NCBI GenBank assembly: GCA_026770585.1
Contig: MU647346.1
Coordinates: 1-33,356, forward strand
Length of the DNA stretch: 33,356 nucleotides
Reading direction: 5' to 3'
From: Baffinella frigidus
Lineage: Eukaryota; Cryptophyceae; Cryptomonadales; Baffinellaceae
The notes under the pieces are model-generated. The model had not been told where the DNA came from and made no database searches. It saw only the letters and a program-made list of their open reading frames with translations. Below, piece after piece: positions 9,452 through 16,112 of the stretch. A program made the position numbers and the translations under genes. Numbering within the stretch: the stretch's first letter is position 1; every line of letters starts with the position of its first letter.

Positions 9452-12410
9452 ATGAAGCGCTCCATCTCGCTCTCGGAGCTCCGGGAGAGCCTAGTGTACG
9501 ATGGGAGCGATGCCAGCAGCACTATGGGTGGCGGCGGCGGTGGGGGGGTCGGGATGACGGGATTGCGCCGGGTTCGGAGCCATGAGAACTTGGGCATGGC
9601 ATCGGAGGAATCTCCCCCGCCCGCCCAGGCTGGTGGTGCTCGGGCGCCCATTCTCTCTGAACAAGACCTGCGGGAGCACTTCAACATGCCGTTGAACGAG
9701 GTGGCCAAGAAGTTTGGCATGTGCACCACTGCGCTAAAGAAGCTGTATCCCCCCTCCCCTCCGCTCTCTCCCACTCTCTGTCTCTCGCCCCCCCCCCCCT
9801 CCTCTCCCCTCTCTCTCGCTTGCCAGAAACCCTCGCGCAACACGCAACATGCATCGCTCTGATACATTCGGGGACTGAAAGCTTCCACGGCGCTGCACCA
9901 GGTGTCGAAAATACGGGGTGATGCAGTGGCCACATCGCAAGCTGCGTTCGCTGGAGAAGAAGATCGCGTCGTTGCGCGCGGAGCAGCGGTACACGACAGA
10001 TGGGCGGGGCCACCTGGACGACGAGATCCGTAAGCTGGAGGTGCAGCGCGAGGCGCTGATCACAGGCACCGGAGAGATGCCCGAGGGCGACCCGGCGTGG
10101 TCGCCCACGCCCGGCTCCCCGTACGAGGACCAGGTATGCCGCCATGATCTGACAGCCAGCGCCCAGTGCGTGGCATCCAGTGGCAGGCACAGCGCGTGGC
10201 ATCCAGTGGCAGGCACAGACGGGACTCGCGATCCAGCCATTGCGATGCACCCGCCAGACCCTCTCGCCCTCTTGTTTCTCTCATCCACCCCAAGTCAGCC
10301 CCTTGGATTCTTGCTCGTTTCGTTTCCCGCTTGTCCCTTTCCAAAGCACTGCTCCGCAGACCACGTATCCAACCTTGACTTGCAGCCGCGGCAGTTGGTG
10401 CGTGGCACTGAAAGGGACGCGCTGACACCTTTCTTGCGCGGGTGTCGATCAGGCGGATATGGGTCACGCTGGGAATGCGCATATGATGGGCAACGGTGGG
10501 AATGCGCACCGCCACTCTCCCACCCCGGCCCGCGCGGTACCCCACCGCCTCCCTGCCACCGCGCTATCTCCCCCGCCACCTCCCGCTGGGACCTCTCGCC
10601 TTGTCGCCCTCACGCCGCGAACCAAGGGTGTGGTGCAGTACGTGCGGCGACGTGGACGGTGTGGTGACGTTGGACTGGATCGCGTGGCTGGCAGGGAGGG
10701 CAGGCACACGGGGCGGCAGGCGCCGCAGGGGGCACGCCGCCGGCGTCCAAGGCCAAGGGGGGGGCTGCTGGCGGAGGGCCGAGGGGAGGCGCGGGCGATT
10801 CCTCCTCCAAGGCTCTCAATCTGCAGATCAAGACGCTCGAGGAGGTGTGCTTGGCAGGCGCGTGGAGGAGGTGTGCCTGGCAGCAGCGTTGCCAGCTGCC
10901 CGGGGCCAGCTGCCCGGGGGGCGGGCGCCGCTGCTGCTGGCGGGCCCCGCTGCTCCTGCCTGCCTACTCACAGAGCGCCTCGAACTCAATTCCGTGCTAG
11001 ATTGTAGGGTGTGTGAGCACGACCCAGAGAGAGGTCTGTGCAACCTCCGCAGTAACCGCTGCCGTTACGTTGGAGCCACTTCTGTAACCGCCGTCGCACG
11101 CTAACCCCCCGCACCCCACACCCCCTCCAGGAGAACGCGTCGCTGCGGGCGCTCTCGCGAGCGCTGATGGCCGAGCGGCAGGATCTGGTCTACAAGCTGG
11201 ACTCTTCCTCGGGCGCCAACGCCCAGATCGAGTCTCTGCGGCAGTTGTGCTCCTCGCTCCAGCAGCAGCTCCGCGCGGCTGCTCTCGAGTCGCAGGGCCC
11301 CATGGGGTACTGCTGCCGCCCCCTGTGCCATCCACCCACTGCCCGACCACCGTCCTCCTGTGCTCCTCTGCTGCGAGCCACCACCACGCATCCTATCTAG
11401 CAAGCCATCCCGCGCGGCGCTGACGGCCATGCGCCTCCTCGCGCCTCCTCGCTTGGCCCACAGCCCGCCCCTAGACCTGGCGTGAGGGTGCGAGATCGTG
11501 CTTCCCCTCACGCGTCCACGGCATGCTTCTTCGCCGAGAATTGCACGGGGTTTGGCGGGGCCCTGTGGTTGCTTCAGAGCCAAGAGCTGGCGATGCACGA
11601 TAGCTCGAGGTTTGGAAGGTGTAGTAACGTGCGTTAGTTGGAGGTGTCGTGAAGCGCGTTAGTTATGCGAGTGGTGACGCGCTCGGTGGTTGGTGACGGG
11701 CGGGCGGGGATGCTCAGGGGGTACAAGGAGGAGGACATCGGGGAGGGGATTGGCCAGGACCTTGGCGAGGCCCGCCGCAAAGGTCTTCCACCCCCCCCCT
11801 CGCTCCCTGCCACCACTGCCACCACTGCCACCACTGCCACCACCGCCAGCACTGCCAGTGCCCTGTGGTCGGAGAGGGGGGGGGCGTGGGTGAAGGGGGC
11901 AGGGGGCTGACGGACGGCGTGGGTTGGTTGGTTCGTGCTTGGTGCTTGGTGCTTGGTGCTTGGTGCTTGGTGCTTGGTGCTTGGTGCTTGGTGCTTGGTG
12001 CTTGGTGCTTGATGCCTGGTGGTTGGTGGTTGGTGGTTGGTGGTTGGTGGTTGGGCGTGGCACCACCGGGCTGACGGACGGCGTTGGCACCCAACGGTGG
12101 TTGATTGTTCTTGGCACTGGCAGGGCTGGAGGAGGAGTTGTACCACGACATGCCAGGATGGGGCCCGTCCGGCACTGTCGATGCCAGGCCACCGGGGCAC
12201 ATTCCGGGCGCCTCGCCCCACTCCAAGATGCAGCGCTGGCCCGGAGGACAGGGGGGGCACCACCGCGTGCCACACATGCACGATCCGGGAATTGGGGGGG
12301 GGGTTGGCCAAGGGTCGGGGCAGAGGTTACCTCTTCCGACTGACGGCGGGGGAGACCTTCACTCGCTCTCGTGGATGGCGCCTGACTTTGATCTCGACGA
12401 GCTTATCTAA
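9452..12410 (+). CDS. RWP-RK domain transcription factor, seven-exon model
   Basis: Exons: 9452-9744, 9902-10133, 10453-10536, 10695-10844, 11131-11306, 11578-11618 and 12124-12410. Every intron is GT-AG, phases agree throughout, and the sum is 1,263 nt (420 aa). Exons 1-2 rebuild an RWP-RK DNA-binding domain at about residues 75-120. Its first half is HFNMPLNEVAKKFGMC, continuing TTALKKLCRKYGV across the first splice. The second half is QWPHRKLRSLEKKI, where the usual R of R-W-P is Q. A coiled coil runs on (LDDEIRKLEVQREAL). Gly/Ala linkers lead to a second coiled coil (NLQIKTLEE, then ENASLRALSRALMAERQDL). The C terminus is His/Gly/Pro-rich and ends acidic, APDFDLDELI. RWP-RK proteins are nuclear regulators of nitrogen response or gametogenesis; the target here is unknown. 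The start at 9452 (MKRSISLSELRESL) is the natural N terminus, but the frame is open upstream. The 41-nt sixth exon was chosen by phase and is the least certain. Confidence 0.85.
10160..10216 (+). repeat. Two-copy tandem repeat in RWP-RK intron 2
   Basis: A 26-bp unit (gcgtggcatccagtggcagg plus cacagc) is present twice in tandem. It lies between exons 2 and 3, so it does not alter the protein. Confidence 0.8.
11810..11858 (+). repeat. CCACTGCCA minisatellite in the last RWP-RK intron
   Basis: About five copies of a 9-bp unit (ccaccactg) lie in the intron before the last exon. Confidence 0.8.
11937..12053 (+). repeat. Heptamer minisatellites in the last RWP-RK intron
   Basis: About ten copies of GGTGCTT are followed directly by about five copies of GGTGGTT. 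Both have period 7, the period of the telomere-like unit. They lie some 70 bp upstream of the acceptor of the last exon (12123). Confidence 0.9.
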
Positions 12411-12742
12411 GTGCACGTGTCTGAACAGGACCTGGGGACCTGGAGACGGGCCCACGGAAGCACTGTCCCGAGTGGGAGCAAGGACGCTTTGGCCAGGCGC
12501 CTGGTTCCAGGAACCAGGGGCCTGCGTTGCTCCTCGCCCTTGGTCTTGGGAGAGAGGTGCACACGACTGCCGGCGAGGGGGCGAACCAGGGGGTGAACCA
12601 GGGGGCGAGGGGGGGGTGAGGGGGGGGTGACAGGCCGTGGCAGGCCAGACTCACGCTTCCCGGAGCCTCGATGCGAGATTAGCACATTAGTAAACGGGCT
12701 TACCCCTATGACTTGCCGCTGGTCTCCGAAGCAGAGGCACCG

Positions 12743-12847
12743 TATCCCTTAAGTGGCCAGCTGGTCAACATTGACCGCCAAGAGGTCCTACGCAGGTCCT
12801 AGGGCCCTACGGCAGGGCGTATGGGCATACTGGTCACTTGAGGGATA
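12743..12847. mobile_element. MITE family C, intact copy
   Basis: A TA-flanked element with the ends TATCCCTTAAGTGGCCAG and CTGGTCACTTGAGGGATA. The interior contains ggtcaacattgacc and gaggtcctacgcaggtccta. It has no ORF. Confidence 0.85.
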
Positions 12848-12883
12848 CATTTGGCTCTTGGCTGTCGGGGCTACTCGATGGAG

Positions 12884-13005
12884 TACAGGGGCACCTCGCT
12901 CATAAGAAACCGCCTCCTCCTAGGACCCTACAGCAGGCCTATGCCTAGGGCCCTACGGTGGTCCCTAGGTGGGATGCAGTTTCTTATGAGCGAGGTACCC
13001 CTGTA
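12884..13005. mobile_element. MITE family A, copy 4
   Basis: The ends are TACAGGGGCACCTCGCTC and GAGCGAGGTACCCCTGTA, the arms cataagaaaccgc, and the core taggcctatgcctaggg. A few mismatches are present between the arms. Confidence 0.88.
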
Positions 13006-13123
13006 GTGTGGTGGAGTGGATTCATGCACACTCTTTGCGCTCGGTTGAGCGTGTCTCATGCTTGTCCATCACACTTGTAATCGATTGATTGCTTTGCGGA
13101 AAAGGGAGCGCTCGGAGAGCTCA

Positions 13124-13244
13124 TAGAGGGGTACCTCCCTGATGAGAAACTGACCCCCCCTAGGACCCTACAGTAGGACTATGCCTAGGGCCCTATGGTG
13201 GTCCTGTGGGGGGGGCAGTTTCTTATGAGCGAGGCAAACCTGTA
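13124..13244. mobile_element. MITE family A, copy 5 (worn ends)
   Basis: Recognisable arms (gatgagaaactgacccccc and its partner ggcagtttcttatgagcg) and the core taggactatgcctagggc. The terminal repeats have decayed (TAGAGGGG and AAACCTGTA). Confidence 0.82.
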
Positions 13245-13295
13245 ACTCGCCGTCAGGGCCGGAGGCTGCATGCCGGGTTGAGCAGGACCTAGACG

Positions 13296-13415
13296 TACAG
13301 GGGTACCTCGCTTATAAGAAACCAACCACCCGTAGGACGCTACAGTAGGCCTATGCCTAGGGCCATATGGGGACCCTAGGGGGGTGGGCGTTTCTTATGA
13401 GCGAGGTACCCCTGT
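13296..13415. mobile_element. MITE family A, copy 6
   Basis: TACAGGGGTACCTCGCTTAT at the left and GAGCGAGGTACCCCTGTA at the right, with the core taggcctatgcctagggc. TA flanks are intact. Confidence 0.88.
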
Positions 13416-13465
13416 AGAGAGAGAGGTCTGACACTGATATGTGGACCTGGGGGCGTCGGCGCCAT

Positions 13466-13689
13466 GTGAGGATCTAGGCCAGCTAGGCCAGGACGAGCCC
13501 GCCTTGGGATGGCACAACGTTATCCCTTAAGTGCCCATGCCGTCAAATTTGAGGGCCAAGAGGTCCTAGGCAGGTCCTAGGGCCCTACCGTAGGGCGCAT
13601 GAGCCTACTGGCCACTTGAGGGATAGAGCAATGGCTCCAATGCCATCCCGAGGCGGGCTCGTCTTAGCCTAGCTGGCCTAGGTCCTCAC
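13466..13689. mobile_element. Composite foldback element with a nested MITE
   Basis: The outer arms gtgaggatctaggccagc and gctggcctaggtcctcac are inverted, continuing through aggacgagcccgcc and gggatggca. The family C element at 13521-13625 sits within it, which separates the two arms and shows the outer element is the older insertion. A single arm of this outer family recurs at 14967-15033. Confidence 0.82.
13521..13625. mobile_element. MITE family C copy nested in another element
   Basis: TATCCCTTAAGTG at the left and CACTTGAGGGATA at the right, with the core gaggtcctaggcaggtccta. It lies inside the 13466-13689 foldback. Confidence 0.85.
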
Positions 13690-13813
13690 ACTCTTCCCAC
13701 AATTTGTCTCTAGGAGACCTGGTTCCACTGGCAGGCCTTTGTCTCCCGTCGCACACGTTGCACAACGTGTGCGACGGAAGGGGGGGTGATGCACCGTGGC
13801 GTTAAGGTTCATG

Positions 13814-13999
13814 CACAGGGGTATCTGGGCTAATAGGAAACCAGAACTTAAGAACACGGACCAGATTTGGGCCCTCCGTTTTCTTAATTTAGTACCTTAG
13901 GGTTGACTAAATCTTTCGTTGAGTCAACCCTCTGGTACTGATTTAAGAAAAAAGACACCGACGGAGCACCCGTGTTCTTACAACTCAGATACCCCTGTA
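13814..13999. mobile_element. MITE family B, copy 1
   Basis: The ends are CACAGGGGTATCTGGGCTA and CTCAGATACCCCTGTA. Long inverted arms include cggaccagatttggg, gttttcttaatttagtacc and gggttgactaaatc/gagtcaaccctct. The CAGGGGTA terminus is shared with family A, but the interior is unrelated and AT-richer. Confidence 0.85.
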
Positions 14000-14009
14000 G
14001 GCCTTGCAA

Positions 14010-14110
14010 CTCGGTGGCGGTGGCTGCTTTCTGCCAGCATGGGAATCCGCAAGCGCGCGGCTGGTGGGTGCTCTTGCGCCTGCAAGGAGGGTCTGCATCT
14101 CCCCAGACCC
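14010..14110 (+). pseudogene. Fragment related to the 20.8-kb secreted-protein gene (first part)
   Basis: The plus frame reads AFCQHGNPQARGWWVLLRLQ, nearly matching VSCRHGNPQARGAWVLLRLQ encoded at about 20884-20943. The following sequence diverges and the frame soon stops. Family A, C and B elements separate it from the next related fragment (14745-14860). It is either a broken duplicate or exons of a gene invaded by elements. Confidence 0.55.
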
Positions 14111-14173
14111 TGCCGGTGCTTTGCAGTCATCCCGTGTAGGATGACCGGAGTGACTTCACAAAGTCACGTCCAC

Positions 14174-14246
14174 TACAGGGGTACCTCGCTCATAAGACCC
14201 CCCCCCCCCCTTGGGACCCTACACTAGGACTATGCCTAGGGCCCCT
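14174..14246. mobile_element. MITE family A, truncated copy 7
   Basis: The left half only: TACAGGGGTACCTCGCTCAT, then a C-run and taggactatgcctagggccc. It is cut off where the family C element begins at 14246, which looks like insertion followed by loss of the right arm. Confidence 0.8.
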
Positions 14247-14350
14247 ATTCCTTAAGTGGCCAGTAGGCTCATACCTCCTACCGTAGGGCCCTAGGACCTG
14301 CCTAAAACCTCTTGAGGGTCGAATTCGACCCGCTGGCCACTTAAGGGATA
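14246..14350. mobile_element. MITE family C copy abutting truncated family A copy
   Basis: The ends tattccttaagtggccag and ctggccacttaagggata. The interior includes cctcctaccgtagggcccta and a gggtcgaattcgaccc hairpin. Confidence 0.83.
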
Positions 14351-14407
14351 CATGTAAGGAGATAAGCCCGCACATGCTGCGGATCCCTGTTCTCCGCAGT
14401 GAAGCCT

Positions 14408-14598
14408 TACAGGGGTATCTGGGCTATAAGAACACGGGTGCTCCAACATTGGTTGGTGTCTGTTTTCTTAATTAGTATCAGAGGGTTGACTAAACGCAAG
14501 ATTTAGGCAACCCTCTGGTACTAAATTAAGAAAACGGGGGGCCCAACTCCGGTCTGTGTTCTTATGTTCTGGTTTCCTGTACCCCAGACACCCCTGTA
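14408..14598. mobile_element. MITE family B, copy 2
   Basis: TACAGGGGTATCTGGGCTAT at the left and CAGACACCCCTGTA at the right. The inner arms gggttgactaaacg and ggcaaccctctggtac match copy 1. Confidence 0.85.
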
Positions 14599-14632
14599 CT
14601 CGCACACGATGTCTCTGTGTGTCTCGAGCACC

Positions 14633-14720
14633 TTTAGGTCCTTCAGGTTCTTCGAGCTCCGGAGGCGGACACCGGAACTGGTTCTGCAGAAAAGCTATGC
14701 TTCCTTTCGGGTCACATTCA
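14633..14720 (-). repeat. Dispersed repeat family R, reverse copy
   Basis: Shares ggttcttcgagctcc, accggaactggttctgcag and cttcctttcgg with the copy at 1361-1462. The plus frame reads FFELRRRTPELVLQKSYASF and stays open into the next fragment. Confidence 0.75.
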
Positions 14721-14744
14721 GGCCCTCCGGCGCCCGAGCGAAGC

Positions 14745-14860
14745 CCTTCCGCCAGACCGGGGAAGGTTCCGGGGATGTCGAAAGCAACGAAGAATGTTCA
14801 GGGAAGGAGGCATCGGTGCGGATGATGTCTCGCTTTGGGGCCTGCGTGTTTTTGCGTTAG
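14745..14860 (+). pseudogene. Fragment related to the 20.8-kb secreted-protein gene (second part)
   Basis: The plus frame reads GSGDVESNEECSGKEASV then RMMSRFG, aligning with GSADVGDEESSGEEAAV then RMMSGFS at about 20956-21025. The single length difference is three bases, so the frame is preserved, which argues for past protein-coding selection on this strand. It is continuous upstream with the family R repeat and runs to a stop near 14860. Confidence 0.55.
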
Positions 14861-14955
14861 TACCAGAAGGTTGACTAAATCTCGCGTTTAGTCAACCCCC
14901 AGCTACTAATTTAAGAACACAGACACCGACCGAAGCTCGACACAGGGTGTTCTTT
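14853..14955. mobile_element. MITE family B remnant
   Basis: The central hairpin of family B (gttagtaccagaaggttgac and its partner gtcaacccccagctactaat) plus part of one arm (aagaacacagacaccgaccg). The terminal repeats are missing. Confidence 0.7.
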
Positions 14956-14966
14956 GCCCGGATATT

Positions 14967-15033
14967 GTGAGGACCTAGGCCAGCTAGGCTAGGACGAGCC
15001 CGCCTCGGGATGGCATCGGAGCCATTGCTCTAT
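14967..15033. mobile_element. Single arm of the composite foldback family
   Basis: gtgaggacctaggccagcta through gggatggcatcgg to ccattgctctat matches the reverse complement of 13625-13689. There is no second arm here, so it is a solo arm or half-deleted copy. Confidence 0.75.
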
Positions 15034-15168
15034 AACGGGCAGATGTCTCTTGGAATACATCATCGGAACTCAGGGATATCTTTGTAGACGACGTCCTGTA
15101 GACGCTTTGTAGCTCACGCTTAAATCCTGAGGCATCGCCTGACTTAAAGGTCTCACATGTGATGGAGG

Positions 15169-15236
15169 CCTAAGTGAATCTACTTTGGCATCCTCATATC
15201 CTTGCGTCCTTGAGTGCCCTTAGAGCCTAGATACCA
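15169..15236 (-). repeat. Dispersed repeat family T, inverted copy
   Basis: cctaagtgaatctactttgg ... agagcctagatacca is the reverse complement of the family T copies at 1225 and 1808. Confidence 0.72.
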
Positions 15237-15345
15237 ACAGAGTCACCGCTCCCGTTTGAGTGAGGGGGTCTGGGGCCTGGGGGAACGCGAACACTGCACG
15301 GCAAAAGGTCGCCGTTGTCTCTACAATCTCGCCCATAATCAGCAA

Positions 15346-15449
15346 TATCCCAGAAGTGGCGAGCTGGTCAAATTTGACCAGCAGGAGGTCCTAGGCAGGT
15401 CCTAGGGCCCTACAATAGGGCGTATGAACCTACTCGCCACTTAAGGATA
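15346..15449. mobile_element. MITE family C, worn copy
   Basis: The ends tatcccagaagtggcgag and ctcgccacttaaggata, with the interior hairpin gtcaaatttgac and gaggtcctaggcaggtccta. Confidence 0.78.
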
Positions 15450-15459
15450 GCATTCAGCG

Positions 15460-15582
15460 TTGCCTCGCTCATAAGAAACCGACCCTCCGTAGCTCGCTAG
15501 GACCCTACAGTAGGCCTATGCCTAGGGCCCTAAGGTAGTCCGAGGGGGAGGTGCGGTTTCTTATGAGTGAGGTACCCCTGTA
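15460..15582. mobile_element. MITE family A, copy 8
   Basis: The left end is decayed (cgttgcctcgctcataag), while the right end is intact (GAGGTACCCCTGTA). The core is taggcctatgcctagggc. Another family A scrap (ccctaggaccacggtaggg) follows at 15598-15617. Confidence 0.82.
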
Positions 15583-15747
15583 ATGAGCCGCCCCGCCCCC
15601 TAGGACCACGGTAGGGGCCTAGATATTTTGCTACTTTAAGGTGAAAGGGGGGTTGCGCCTCCACCTGCACAAGGAACACTTGCAGACCGAGACAGGGCTT
15701 GAGTAGTGCGCGTGTCCATCTCCGACATTCAATGCACCGCAGAGTTG

Positions 15748-15842
15748 ATGTGGTCCGAAAGGAAGCATGGTCTTTCTACAGAACCAGTTCCGGTGTCCGC
15801 CTATGTTGGGAGCTCGAAGAACCTTAAGGACCTTAAGGAGTT
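15748..15842 (+). repeat. Dispersed repeat family R, forward copy
   Basis: cgaaaggaagcatggtcttt, ctatgttgggagctcgaag and aaccttaaggaccttaagg relate it to 7594-7737 (same orientation) and to 1361 and 14633 (inverted). Confidence 0.75.
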
Positions 15843-16112
15843 GAACCCAGGCATTCTGAGGTCACGTGCACCACCATACGCAGCGCGCCACAGACGCGTA
15901 GCTTCCCTTTATTTCTCAATCACACGAGACCTTGACGATGGCCCCACATCCTAATTTACACTGGAAGCTGGTACCGCGAATGGACATGACGTTGTTGTAC
16001 ACTAGACGTCGCGGAGAGCGCAGACCCCGGCGAAGGACGTCCAGAGGTGGGCGCCCCAGACCGGCACAACCGCGCCTTCGATGCAGAACACCACGAGCGC
16101 GAGCCGAACAAC

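Noticed and set aside
12743-14350. CRISPR-like array
   Set aside because: Repeated units occur at irregular spacing, are palindromic along their full length and have TA-type ends; they are MITEs.
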